A stretch of 34,698 nt of DNA, taken from assembly GCA_022841545.1 (NCBI GenBank), contig JALHRF010000036.1, forward strand, positions 1-34,698, read 5' to 3'. The notes below the pieces were generated by a model. The model ran no database searches. It was not told where the DNA came from and was given only the letters and a program-made list of their open reading frames with translations. Positions 24,076 to 30,922 of the stretch are shown one piece after another. How positions within the stretch are numbered: position 1 is the stretch's first letter; each line of letters opens with the position of its first letter. Made by a program: the position numbers and the translations under genes. The stretch is from Bauldia sp. (lineage in GTDB: Bacteria; Pseudomonadota; Alphaproteobacteria; Rhizobiales; Kaistiaceae).

Positions 24076-25503
24076 ATGAAGGCGATGCGCATCGGGGGAA
24101 GGCTGAGAAGGCTCCGCCAGGAGCGGCGGCTCACCCAGGCCGAGATGGCCCGCGAGCTTGGCATCAGCGCGAGCTACCTGACGCTGATCGAGAGCAACCA
24201 GCGGCCGGTCACCGTGCGCGTGCTCCTCAAGCTCGTCGAGCGCTTCCAGGTCGACCTCCAGGCGCTGACCACCGACACCGACCAGCGCCTCTCGCTCGAA
24301 CTGATGGAGGCCTTCTCCGATCCCGTCTTCGAGGGCGCCGAGGTCAAGAACACCGACGTCCAGGAGCTGGTCGCCCTCCTCCCCGCGGTCGGCCGCGCCG
24401 TCATCGACCTTTACGAGGCCTATCGCCGCCATCTCCCCGCCGACGCCACCACCAGCGCCGGGGAGGACGCGGCCGAGGCCGCGCCCGCAGGCATCCCGTC
24501 GGAGGAAGTGACCGAGTTCATCCAGAAACGGGGCAATCACTTCCCCGAGCTCGAGGAGGCCGCCGAGCGCCTGTGGCGGGACAACGAGCTGTCGATCCAC
24601 GCGCTGTCGCAGGGGCTGATCGCGCTGCTGCGCAAGCGCTACCGCACCGAGGTCGAGATCCGGCCGGCCGATGCCATGAAAGGCCTCTCGCGCCGCTACG
24701 ACCAGCATGCGCGCCGGCTTGAGATTTCCGAGATGCTGCCGGCCGCGAGCCGCGTCTTCCAGATCGCCCACCAGATCGCCTATCTCGGCCATCACGACGT
24801 GCTCGACCGGATCGCGGCTGCGGCCGGGCTGACCTCGCCCGACGCGGAGGCGCTGGCCCGCGCCGCGCTCGCCAACTATTTCGCCGGCGCGGTGATGATG
24901 CCCTATGCGGTCTTCCGCGAGGCCGCGGTTTCGACCCGCTACGACACCGACATCCTCAAGAGCCGCTTCGGCGTCAGCTTCGAGCAGGTCTGCCACCGGC
25001 TGACGACGCTCCGCCGTCCCGGCGCCGAAGGCATCCCGTTCCACTTCATCCGGGTCGACATCGCCGGCAACATCTCGAAGCGCTTCTCCGCCTCAGGCAT
25101 TCACATCGCCCGCTTCGGCGCCGCCTGCCCGCGCTGGAACGTCTACGACGCCTTCTCGACGCCGGGCATGCTGCGCGTCCAGCTCTCGCGCATGCCCGAC
25201 GGCGCCACCTATTTCTGCGTCGCCCGCACCACCAGCCGCGCCACCGCGCTGTCGCCGGTGAGCGGCCTGCCGCACCGCATCGGCCAGCGGGCGATCGGGC
25301 TGGGCTGCGACGTCCGCCACGCGAGCGCAATCGTCTATGCCGACGGGCTCAACCTCGCCGACCCGCAGCTCGCCACGCCGATCGGCGTCTCCTGCCGCAC
25401 CTGCCCGCGCACCGACTGCGCCGAGCGGGCCATGCCGTCGCTGTTCCAGAAACTCCACATCGACGAGAACGTGCGGGGGCCGTCGACCTATGTGCAGGCG
25501 TGA
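24076..25503 (+). CDS. ScfR/RamB-like transcriptional regulator (XRE HTH plus ImmA/IrrE-type domain)
   Basis: 475 residues from ATG 24076, which follows GAGGA; GTG 24064 is a weaker alternative. Residues 6-62 are an XRE helix-turn-helix (RLRRLRQERRLTQAEMARELGISASYLTLIESNQRP). The middle (about 170-300) has the IrrE/DUF955-like segment RYDQHARRLEISEMLPAASRVFQIAHQIAYLGH and ALANYFAGAVMMPYAVF. The C-terminal short-chain-fatty-acyl-CoA-sensing region ends with a cysteine cluster SCRTCPRTDCAERA. Members of this group (RamB, PccR) sense acyl-CoA status and control glyoxylate-shunt or propionyl-CoA genes, and the divergent aceA neighbour fits well. The usual HExxH of IrrE is not retained (AHQIAYLGHH). 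Confidence 0.92.
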   Translation: MKAMRIGGRLRRLRQERRLTQAEMARELGISASYLTLIESNQRPVTVRVLLKLVERFQVDLQALTTDTDQRLSLELMEAFSDPVFEGAEVKNTDVQELVALLPAVGRAVIDLYEAYRRHLPADATTSAGEDAAEAAPAGIPSEEVTEFIQKRGNHFPELEEAAERLWRDNELSIHALSQGLIALLRKRYRTEVEIRPADAMKGLSRRYDQHARRLEISEMLPAASRVFQIAHQIAYLGHHDVLDRIAAAAGLTSPDAEALARAALANYFAGAVMMPYAVFREAAVSTRYDTDILKSRFGVSFEQVCHRLTTLRRPGAEGIPFHFIRVDIAGNISKRFSASGIHIARFGAACPRWNVYDAFSTPGMLRVQLSRMPDGATYFCVARTTSRATALSPVSGLPHRIGQRAIGLGCDVRHASAIVYADGLNLADPQLATPIGVSCRTCPRTDCAERAMPSLFQKLHIDENVRGPSTYVQA

Positions 25504-25525
25504 GGGGCGGCGTTTCTCCGACCCC

Positions 25526-25903
25526 TTATGCGGCATCCTTTCGGCTCGGCCGAATGAGGACATCGGCTGAGATGCCCAGCCGCTCATGGAGGCGGCGGAT
25601 CATCGAGATGGAGAGCCCGCGCTTGCGGTTCAGCACCTCGGCGACGCGCGTCCGTGTTCCGATGATTTCCTCGAGATCCCGCCGGCTGAGACCCTGCTGT
25701 TCCATGCGGAACTTGATCGCCTCGATGGGATCGGGCGGGTCCATCGGGTCGTGCTCGGCCTCATAGCAGTCGATGAGCGTGGCCAAAACGTCGAGGCGGT
25801 CGCCGTCCCGCGTGCCCGCCCTGGCGCCCCAAAGCCGTTCGACCTCCAACAGCGCGGCTTCATAGTCCGTCTCCGAACGGATGGGTCTCACCTCAGTCGC
25901 CAT
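25526..25903 (-). CDS. higA: HigA-type antitoxin (HTH), now orphan
   Basis: 125 residues from ATG 25903, with GGAGGG at 6 nt spacing. The N-half (ETDYEAALLEVERLWGA, LDVLATLIDCYEAEHDP, then PPDPIEAIKFRMEQ) is typical of the COG5499 HigA group. An XRE helix-turn-helix spans about 60-115 (GLSRRDLEEIIGTRTRVAEVLNRKRGLSISMIRRLHERLGI). It would bind HigB and repress the higBA promoter. Its start overlaps the stop of the 3' fragment of higB by 11 nt, the original toxin-first operon order. Its promoter now lies 3 kb away beyond the inserted element, so present expression is uncertain. Confidence 0.9.
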   Translation of the reverse strand: MATEVRPIRSETDYEAALLEVERLWGARAGTRDGDRLDVLATLIDCYEAEHDPMDPPDPIEAIKFRMEQQGLSRRDLEEIIGTRTRVAEVLNRKRGLSISMIRRLHERLGISADVLIRPSRKDAA

Positions 25904-25950
25904 GCTCAACCCTCCTCACATCGACCCGGTCATAGTCCCCGTGTGTAGCG
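25893..25950 (-). pseudogene. higB: 3' fragment of disrupted higB toxin gene
   Basis: On the minus strand, after one copy of the 8-bp target site, the frame reads I-ATHGDYDRVDVRRVEHGD and stops at 25895-25893. ATHxDYDRVD is the C-terminal signature of HigB (COG4680). It continues in frame from the 5' fragment at 28864-29129, proving that the element inserted into higB. Confidence 0.88.
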
Positions 25951-25982
25951 ATCCATTTGGGACCTATATACGTGTGTGACCC
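25951..25982. repeat. Left target duplication and left terminal inverted repeat
   Basis: 8-bp direct repeat ATCCATTT (25951-25958) followed by the 24-bp inverted repeat (25959-25982), an exact reverse complement of 28840-28863. Confidence 0.95.
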
Positions 25983-26179
25983 AAGGCAACCTGACAGGCG
26001 TCGCAGACCACCTATGCGGCTATCGCATAGCGGCAGAGATTTTGCTTGCGTTGGGAACGTCGTCCGCTTAAATGGGTTTGTAACTCAGCGGTCCCCGCGC
26101 GCGTTTGGATCTAGTGCCAAAGTCGGATACAGGCGGCACTAACACGGTCGCGAAGCGGTATTAGCAGCCGACGCTAAGA

Positions 26180-26198
26180 GACGAGGTTCGCTCTCGTC
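26180..26198 (-). terminator. Small hairpin at the end of the 149-residue passenger gene
   Basis: GACGAG (26180-26185), 7-nt loop, CTCGTC (26193-26198). On the minus strand it overlaps the stop codon and is followed by TCTTAG. Weak intrinsic terminator candidate. Confidence 0.3.
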
Positions 26199-26646
26199 AG
26201 GCCGCGTTTACACCCTTCCGATCCCATAGGACGTTGACGCCACGCATGTTCCGCTTGGGAATAGCGGTTGTCACGCTCCACAGATTTAGCTCCCCATCCC
26301 ACTGGCAAATAAGGTGGTTGAAACAGCCGCCTTGGTCGCAAATGAAGACCAGCCGCCCATCATCCTGTTGGCCCACAAAATCATAAGCCGTAGCAATCCG
26401 TCGCACGTAGTGTTCGATGGACAAGAAGCCTAGCCCCAAAATACGCCCTTCGCGACCGTCGTTGGCCTTAATGTGAGCAAGGCCAAAGCCGCCTGTGCGA
26501 CCCTCGATCCCTCGCAGCAGTCTGATCGGCCCGGCCTGGCACCCGATATGCGCCGCTAGTTCTGCCGTGACCGCCCCCATGTCCGAATCCCCGTTCGGCG
26601 CGAAGACGGTGCGCTTTTCGACGGGGGAAAGGGGCAAGAGGGCCAT
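26197..26646 (-). CDS. Passenger protein of unknown function, possibly nuclease-toxin-like
   Basis: 149 residues, soluble, not firmly recognised. The pattern GFGLAHIKANDGREG, a helix SIEHYVRRIATAYD, then strands RLVFICDQGG and LNLWSVTTAIPKRN recalls the phage BECR/PBECR RNase-like fold, where a Gly-x-x-His-Ile and a late Thr/Ser contribute to catalysis. This is a weak shape match, not an assignment. It follows the winged-helix passenger gene by 9 nt and has no Shine-Dalgarno of its own, so it is probably translated by coupling. A toxin-like effector with a regulatory partner, or an accessory transposition factor, would both fit. Confidence 0.6.
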   Translation of the reverse strand: MALLPLSPVEKRTVFAPNGDSDMGAVTAELAAHIGCQAGPIRLLRGIEGRTGGFGLAHIKANDGREGRILGLGFLSIEHYVRRIATAYDFVGQQDDGRLVFICDQGGCFNHLICQWDGELNLWSVTTAIPKRNMRGVNVLWDRKGVNAA

Positions 26647-26655
26647 GCAGGAGGT

Positions 26656-27237
26656 TTATTTCGTCGCGCCGATCTTCTCAAGGTTGTCGAAGATGTCGGC
26701 TTCCGCCTCTTTCTTCCCTCTCTCAGCCTCGACCGGATCGCGGTTATCAGCCATCTCCATAATATGCTCGTCGTCTGGATCGTAGCCTGACGGCTCCCAA
26801 GGCCTCTCCTTGAGCCAGTATCCGCCACCCTTGGCTAGCCTCACGATGTTGAATGCGTCGCGGGTGCGCCAGAGCATGGTGCTCAGCACCATCTCGGGGT
26901 CCGATCCCTTGATGTGGAAGCCGTGGAGTTTTGTAAGGGCTTGATACAAGTCCGACCGGGAGACGGGCTCGCCGCGCTCCTCAATGATCTTGCGAGCGTA
27001 TTTGGCAACGACTTCCTTCTTTGTGTTCGGGACGCGCTGCGAGACGATGGCCGCAACGGCATCGGCGTGAGTCGTGTCTGGCTCGGGCGTGCCCGCGAAC
27101 TGGTGCCAATCCTTGATCCAGCCCTCCACACGAGCGAGTTCCTTGCGCCACCCGTCCATCTGTTGCTGGGCTTCATTAATGAATTTGGCGAGTTCGTCTC
27201 GCCGCTTCTCCGCATTCGAGATGGCCTGATCGGTCAC
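26656..27237 (-). CDS. Passenger protein: coiled coil plus HARE-HTH-like winged helix
   Basis: 193 residues from GTG 27237 (VTDQAISNAEKRRDEL), which has AAGGA 8 nt upstream; in-frame starts back to 27312 are possible. Residues 5-50 are a charged coiled coil (AEKRRDELAKFINEAQQQMDGWRKEL). Residues 85-155 resemble a HARE-HTH-type winged helix: KYARKIIEERGEPVSRSDLYQAL, FHIKGSDPEMVLSTMLW, KGGGYWL. Such domains occur in chromatin or restriction-linked DNA-binding proteins. The acidic tail (DPDDEHIMEMADNRD) is low complexity. The role within the element is unknown: transposition accessory, regulator or part of a small defence or addiction unit with the next gene. Confidence 0.65.
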   Translation of the reverse strand: MTDQAISNAEKRRDELAKFINEAQQQMDGWRKELARVEGWIKDWHQFAGTPEPDTTHADAVAAIVSQRVPNTKKEVVAKYARKIIEERGEPVSRSDLYQALTKLHGFHIKGSDPEMVLSTMLWRTRDAFNIVRLAKGGGYWLKERPWEPSGYDPDDEHIMEMADNRDPVEAERGKKEAEADIFDNLEKIGATK

Positions 27238-27333
27238 TGCCCTGTTCCTTGCCTGTTCCGTACACCGAGCACGGATCATATACGCCAGGATTCGGCGTCT
27301 AGCAACAAACAAGAATTCCCTTGAATGTGTATG

Positions 27334-27351
27334 GGACTCTGATAGGAGTCC
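27334..27351. repeat. Perfect 6-bp hairpin GGACTC/GAGTCC followed by T-rich bases
   Basis: GGACTC (27334-27339), TGATAG loop, GAGTCC (27346-27351), then GTTT on the plus strand. Could be a terminator for read-through on the plus strand or part of a transcribed leader. Confidence 0.35.
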
Positions 27352-27473
27352 GTTTACCAGACGAAAACGACCGCCAACGGGATCTTCACTCCCATGGGCG
27401 GCCGTCTCGTATGGGACAGGCGACGGGCTCTATGACCTGCGGCGTCGCGCTGGGATGGGTGGCTGACGAGCCA

Positions 27474-27491
27474 ATATCCACTCGTGGATAT
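27474..27491. promoter_or_regulatory. 18-bp palindrome upstream of the 40-codon ORF
   Basis: ATATCCAC-TC-GTGGATAT, perfect 8-bp arms with a 2-bp centre, 56 bp before the small ORF. Size and symmetry fit a dimeric repressor operator; the winged-helix passenger protein is one possible binder. Confidence 0.45.
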
Positions 27492-27522
27492 AGCACGCCC
27501 CACCCATTGTATCAATGCGCAG

Positions 27523-27540
27523 GCCTCCGAATAAGGAGGC
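27523..27540 (+). promoter_or_regulatory. Hairpin sequestering the Shine-Dalgarno of the 40-codon ORF
   Basis: GCCTCC (27523-27528), loop GAATAA, GGAGGC (27535-27540). The right arm is the Shine-Dalgarno (AAGGAGG) placed 7 nt before ATG 27548, so folding would block ribosome access. This resembles a translational on/off or temperature-sensitive element. Confidence 0.5.
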
Positions 27541-27547
27541 AGTTCCC

Positions 27548-27670
27548 ATGCGAGCCACACGGGCTTGTCACTGGGTCCGCGACCATATGCGCGTGTCCAA
27601 GAACGGACTCGTGCACTGGGTGCGCGGTCACTGGCGCTGCTGCGGAATTGAGTACGCACTAGCAGCCTAA
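27548..27670 (+). CDS. 40-residue His/Trp/Arg-rich small protein in the mobile element
   Basis: ATG 27548 to TAA 27668-27670, with AAGGAGG at ideal spacing. The product is basic, with a repeated motif: HWVRDHMR (8-15) and HWVRGHWR (23-30), 15 residues apart, then CCGIEYALAA. The pattern H-W-V-R-x-H-x-R twice, with Cys at 7, 31 and 32, could bind metal or nucleic acid. It matches no family I can name. It is convergent with the 68-residue gene and their ends overlap by 4 bp. The internal repeat and strong ribosome site argue for a real gene. Confidence 0.5.
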   Translation: MRATRACHWVRDHMRVSKNGLVHWVRGHWRCCGIEYALAA

Positions 27671-27873
27671 CCGCCATCCTGGCCGCGCTTGCGGCCTGTA
27701 GGCGCTGGCCGTCGAGGAGGACCATTCCCCGGCGGCCTCTTCGTTTTCGATCGCTCGATACTCTCGGCAACCTCCGCCGGGTTTGTCCGGACGAATCGCG
27801 CGAACGCCTCCGCGAAGTCCATGTCGAGTTTCAGCTTCGGTTCCAGCTTGTCGCCCTTGCGCCGTCCGGTCAT
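27667..27873 (-). CDS. 68-residue basic protein overlapping the transposase end
   Basis: Its ATG overlaps the transposase stop by 4 nt (ATGA), so translation is coupled. The sequence starts MTGRRKGDKLEPKLKLDMDF, has a helix AEAFARFVRTNPAEVAESIERS and ends with a Lys/Arg/Pro-rich tail (KRPPGNGPPRRPAPTGRKR), suggesting nucleic-acid or transposase binding. Similar short genes are known next to IS1595-type transposases in alphaproteobacteria, to my recollection, with no assigned function. It ends at 27667 in convergent overlap with the 40-codon ORF. Confidence 0.7.
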   Translation of the reverse strand: MTGRRKGDKLEPKLKLDMDFAEAFARFVRTNPAEVAESIERSKTKRPPGNGPPRRPAPTGRKRGQDGG

Positions 27874-28784
27874 GCGATCAGCGCCTTGTAGGTGAGCCGC
27901 CCCTCGACGCAGGCGAACAAGTCGTTCATGCGGTCGGGTGTTGCCATGTCGCGGCGATTGAACCGCCACGTCATTTCGTCGGCGTACCGCTGCAAGTGCT
28001 TTGGCGACACCCAATGGTGAATGCCGATGATCTGGCGACGAAGGAGCGCCCACACGCTTTCAATCGTGTTCGTGTGGATCGTCTGATGCCGGACGTACTC
28101 GCCGTCAGAATGGTTGACGGTATGGTGCCAGTAGTCGCGACCGAGGCCAGTGAATGCCCGATCTTCATCGGTCATGATGGTCGCGCCCTTGGCGACATTC
28201 TCGCAGACCGCGCCCTACAATGTCCGCGCCGTCTTGTCGCCAATGTGCATGGTCCGAAGCTCGCCGTCACGTTCCACGATGCCGAGCAACATTTCCTTGT
28301 TGGCCCCGCCCTGTGATCCCGGCTTGCGCTTGGACTGATGCTTGTTCTTCTCCTTGCCGCCGACGAAATGGGTGTCGCTTTCGACCGTGCCCTTGAGCGG
28401 CGCATTGAATGAATTGGTCCGCGCCGCATGACGGAGGCGGTGCAGGACAAACCACGCGCTCTTCTGGGTGATCTTGAGGTCCTTGGCGAGCGTCGTGCTG
28501 GCGATCCCCTTGGGGTGATTAGTGATCATCCAAATGGCCATGTACCACTTGCGGAGCGGGAGTTTCGTGTCGCCGAAGATAGTCCCGACCTTGATCGAAA
28601 AGCGGGCGCGGCAGTCGCCGCACTTGAAGTTCTTGCGGTCGGAAAAGTGGTAGACGCGCGTCCCTCCGCAATAGGGGCAAAACTCGCCGTCGCGCCAACG
28701 GATTGACCGCAGATGATCAAGGCAAGCCTGCTCATCCGGAAAGGCGTCCATCAGGTCGAACAGGCTGGTGAAGTTCTGGATCAC
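27870..28784 (-). pseudogene. IS1595-family transposase interrupted by an in-frame TAG
   Basis: Read through, 304 codons from GTG 28784 (GGAG 8 nt upstream; TTG 28811 is an alternative). N-terminal zinc ribbon C36-x2-C39 and C55-x2-C58 (FCPYCGG, KCGDCRARF), then GTIFGDTKLPLRKWYMAIW and the helix TQKSAWFVLHRLRHA. The DDE core is D in VESDTHFVGGK, D in MTDED, and the N/E region HTNTIESVWALLRRQIIGIHH with DEMTWRFNRR. Codon 190 (28217-28215) is TAG, inside ...KTARTL-stop-GAVCENVAKGATIMTDE, between the first and second catalytic Asp; the frame is otherwise intact. One C-to-T change from CAG would explain it. The element may need a transposase in trans, or the stop may be read through. Confidence 0.88.
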
Positions 28785-28820
28785 GGGACCGCTCCTTGCT
28801 GTCCCGATCAATCTAGGTGG

Positions 28821-29129
28821 TTATGTGACCCTTGTCAATGGGTCACACACGTATATAGGTCCCATCCATTTGATCCAGACGATGCCTTTCTCGTAGTCGA
28901 TCGCGGCAACCAGACGGTAGTCGTTTCCCTTGATGTTGAAGACTATGCGATCTGCGGAGACGATGCTCGCCGTCGCATAGAGCCGCTTCACCTCAGCCGT
29001 GCTGTTCCAATGCGCCTTCCGCACTTCATCGAACCACGCGTCGAGCGCTGCCTTGAGAGCGGGCGTGTCGCGACGACCTGCTCTTGATGTTACGAATTCG
29101 CGCAGTGTTCGCCGGGAAATGACCCGCAT
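28821..29129 (-). pseudogene. higB: 5' part of higB toxin gene, truncated by the element
   Basis: 102 residues as read. Residues 1-88 are HigB (mRNA interferase, COG4680): MRVISRRTLREF, AALDAWFDEVRKAHWNS, AEVKRLYATASIV, RIVFNIKGNDYRLVAAIDYEKGIVWIKW. The last 14 residues (from MGPIYVCDP) come from the element's inverted repeat. The native end ATHGDYDRVD, which includes residues needed for RNase activity in this family, is at 25893-25950. Rejoining at the target site gives a 107-residue protein, normal HigB size. The truncated form is probably inactive. Confidence 0.92.
28840..28871. repeat. Right terminal inverted repeat and right target duplication
   Basis: 24-bp inverted repeat (28840-28863), perfect match in reverse complement to the left end, followed by ATCCATTT (28864-28871). 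Confidence 0.95.
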
Positions 29130-29145
29130 CGACCTTAGCTACCAT

Positions 29146-29162
29146 GCGCCCAAATTGGGCGC
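29146..29162. promoter_or_regulatory. higBA operator/promoter
   Basis: GCGCCCAA-A-TTGGGCGC, perfect 8-bp arms, 17 bp upstream of the higB start. On the minus strand it lies between TTGCGC (29163-29158) and TAGCTA, 17 bp apart, so the dyad covers the spacer of a candidate promoter, as expected for HigA autorepression. The rest of 29163-29357 shows no supported gene. Confidence 0.55.
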
Positions 29163-29357
29163 AACTTGGTCTTGCCGACAACTTCAACCGCCGACCGCAG
29201 CCCGCCGGGGATGACAGTTGGTGGTTCCAGGGTTCACCCTCTTGGTGGCCGGAATCGTCGCCCCCCTCGCCGCATCGACCGAACGTGGGATGTCCCACAG
29301 AGCCGCCCCCCGCGTTTCGCCATTATGCCCACGCGTCAGAAAGACGGGGAGGGTGCA

Positions 29358-30080
29358 ATGGACGATGCCGGCATTCCGTTCGTGTGGGCCGATGTGCCGG
29401 GGCACGCATCCTACCTGATCATCGCCGTTTCCTACTGGCTGACCAGCATCTACTGGCTCCGGCTCACCGCCATCGTCGGCCTGGCGCTCGAGATCGTCTA
29501 TTTCAGGATGTCGGGCGGCGCGCTCCATACCGGCATCGCCTGGGACGTGGTGTTCATCCTCATCAACGGCTACCAGATCTGGCGCCTCGTCGCCGAGCGG
29601 CGGGCGCTCGCCTCGCTTGCCGAGGTGCAGCGCCTCCGCCATGGCCCCCTTGCCGGCTTCGACAGCGTCGGCCTCGCGAGCGTGCTCAGGACCGGCACAT
29701 GGCGGGATTTCGCGCCCGGCACCCGGCTCACCGAAGAAGGCAAGCCCGTCGCCGACCTCGTCCTGATCTGCGACGGCGGAGCCTCGGTGGAATCCGGCGG
29801 CAAGGAGATCGCCAACCTCCAGGGCGGCGCCTTCATCGGCGAAATGGCGTTCCTCTCGGGCAACCCTGCCTCCGCCACGGTCACCGTCTCGCGCCCCACC
29901 CGCGCCTTCGTCTTCGACGTGGGCAAGCTCGAGGCGCTGGCGAAGGCGAATGACGCGATCGCCGGCGATCTCCACCGGGCCATCGGGCGCGATCTCGTCC
30001 GGAAGCTGGCGCGAAAAGACACTGCTGCCCCTTGCCGTTCATCCGCACTGGCCCAAATCCCGCATGAGGAGTCGGGCTGA
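29358..30080 (+). CDS. Membrane protein with cyclic-nucleotide-binding-like domain (Popeye-like)
   Basis: 240 residues from ATG 29358, preceded by GGGGAGGG; the open frame upstream is not coding. Three hydrophobic segments lie within residues 15-80 (YLIIAVSYWLTSIYWLRLTAIVGLALEIVYF and WDVVFILINGYQIW). Residues 105-220 form a cNMP-binding-type beta barrel: GTRLTEEGKPVADLVLICDG, GAFIGEMAFLSGNPASATVTV (phosphate-binding-cassette region, although the usual Arg is displaced: GEMAFLSGNPASA), FDVGKLEAL. This arrangement resembles bacterial Popeye-like proteins. It probably senses a cyclic nucleotide or other ligand at the inner membrane. It overlaps the next gene by 17 bp. Confidence 0.8.
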   Translation: MDDAGIPFVWADVPGHASYLIIAVSYWLTSIYWLRLTAIVGLALEIVYFRMSGGALHTGIAWDVVFILINGYQIWRLVAERRALASLAEVQRLRHGPLAGFDSVGLASVLRTGTWRDFAPGTRLTEEGKPVADLVLICDGGASVESGGKEIANLQGGAFIGEMAFLSGNPASATVTVSRPTRAFVFDVGKLEALAKANDAIAGDLHRAIGRDLVRKLARKDTAAPCRSSALAQIPHEESG

Positions 30081-30786
30081 TCGGAGGCGACGGGGACACG
30101 GGGACGTGCGTGGAACGCTGATAGCCATCCTGGCCTTTGTCGGACTGGCCCTCGGCCCGGTGCTGGCGCAGGATGTGCCGACCCCGGTGCCGAGACCCAA
30201 GGTGACGGCGCCCGCCACCGCGGTTCTGCCCGTCGCGACGCGGGCCCCGGCCGCGCAGCCCGTCGCCGAGAGCGACGGGAATGTCTTCATGCTCCGCGGG
30301 CTGATGAACGTCTTCTCCCTCGGCATGGACACGCTTGCCCGCAAGCTCCGCGCCCAGGACATTCCCGTCCGGGTGATGAACTACACCCGCTGGCGCGACA
30401 TCGCTCCCGGCATCGTGCGCGAGTACCAGGCCGACAGGAGCGTCGCGCCGGTGGTGATCATCGGCCACTCGCTCGGCGCGGACGGGGCGATCAACATGGG
30501 GAACTTCCTTGCCCAGAACGGCGTGCCGGTCCGGCTGGTCGTCGCCTTCGATGGCGTGCACGAAGGCCACACCGTGTCGCCGGGCGTCCAGGAGGTCATC
30601 AATTACTACAAGGCCGATGGCTGGGGAAAGCTGGTCGAGCCGTCACCCGGCTTCAAGGGGAAGCTCACCAACATCGACCTCAGCGACCGCAGCGAGATCG
30701 ACCACCTCAACATCGAGAAATCGCCCGCGCTCCACGCCGAAGTGATCGCGAGGCTCACCGGGATCTTCGGCAACGCGGAGGATTGA
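30064..30786 (+). CDS. Exported alpha/beta hydrolase, lipase/thioesterase-like
   Basis: 240 residues from ATG 30064; GTG 30106 is an alternative start nearer the hydrophobic core. Basic n-region (RADRRRRGHG), signal helix GTLIAILAFVGLALGPVLA, then a Pro-rich linker (PTPVPRPKVTAP). The catalytic core has the nucleophile elbow GHSLGADGA (GxSxG), preceded by VAPVVII. A candidate acid is Asp in VVAFDGVHEG, and a candidate base is His in IDHLNIEKSPALH. Similar short exported hydrolases are annotated only as alpha/beta hydrolases. It overlaps the preceding cyclic-nucleotide-like gene by 17 bp, so the two are co-transcribed and perhaps functionally linked. Confidence 0.78.
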   Translation: MRSRADRRRRGHGDVRGTLIAILAFVGLALGPVLAQDVPTPVPRPKVTAPATAVLPVATRAPAAQPVAESDGNVFMLRGLMNVFSLGMDTLARKLRAQDIPVRVMNYTRWRDIAPGIVREYQADRSVAPVVIIGHSLGADGAINMGNFLAQNGVPVRLVVAFDGVHEGHTVSPGVQEVINYYKADGWGKLVEPSPGFKGKLTNIDLSDRSEIDHLNIEKSPALHAEVIARLTGIFGNAED

Positions 30787-30860
30787 CGGCAGGTCGCCCG
30801 GCTCCGGCGAACGCTGCTGATCACGGTCGACAACCGTTCATCCGCTTGACGCTTCCGCAA

Positions 30861-30894
30861 AAATTTGTCCAAATGATCAAGAGTCGTTCTAAAC
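30861..30894 (+). promoter_or_regulatory. preT promoter with RutR-like operator
   Basis: TTGTCCAAATGATCAA (30865-30880) matches the RutR consensus TTGACCAnnTGGTCAA at 12 of the 14 fixed positions. TTGTCC also serves as -35, with TCTAAA (30888-30893) 17 bp downstream as -10. The block is repeated almost exactly at 33435-33468 before preA. Confidence 0.65.
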
Positions 30895-30922
30895 TTGCCC
30901 CACGGTGAGGATCGAGAAAGAG

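Larger units (their letters stand above)
27238..27547. other. Intergenic segment of the mobile element, structured, no supported gene
   Basis: 310 bp between the passenger genes and the small plus-strand ORF. Frames here are open in places but have no coding bias or homology. It holds three dyads listed separately (27334-27351, 27474-27491, 27523-27540) and probably the promoters for both directions. Confidence 0.5.
25959..28863. mobile_element. IS1595-family-like element with passenger genes, inserted in higB
   Basis: 2905 bp bounded by perfect 24-bp terminal inverted repeats (25959-25982 and 28840-28863, outer bases GGGACCTATATACGTGTG) and flanked by the 8-bp direct repeat ATCCATTT (25951-25958 and 28864-28871). 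An 8-bp target duplication and a zinc-ribbon DDE transposase fit the IS1595 family. Lower GC than the flanks. Contents on the minus strand: interrupted transposase, an overlapping 68-residue gene, a winged-helix passenger and a 149-residue passenger; on the plus strand a 40-codon ORF. The 214 bp at 25983-26196 hold no gene, only a small dyad (CTATGCG/CGCATAG, 26012-26030). Intact ends suggest a recent insertion. Confidence 0.93.

Noticed and set aside
27321..27770. Open frames in both directions across the element's intergenic segment
   Set aside because: They cross the structured leader and lack ribosome sites and coding bias; only the 40-codon ORF at 27548 and the 68-residue gene are supported.
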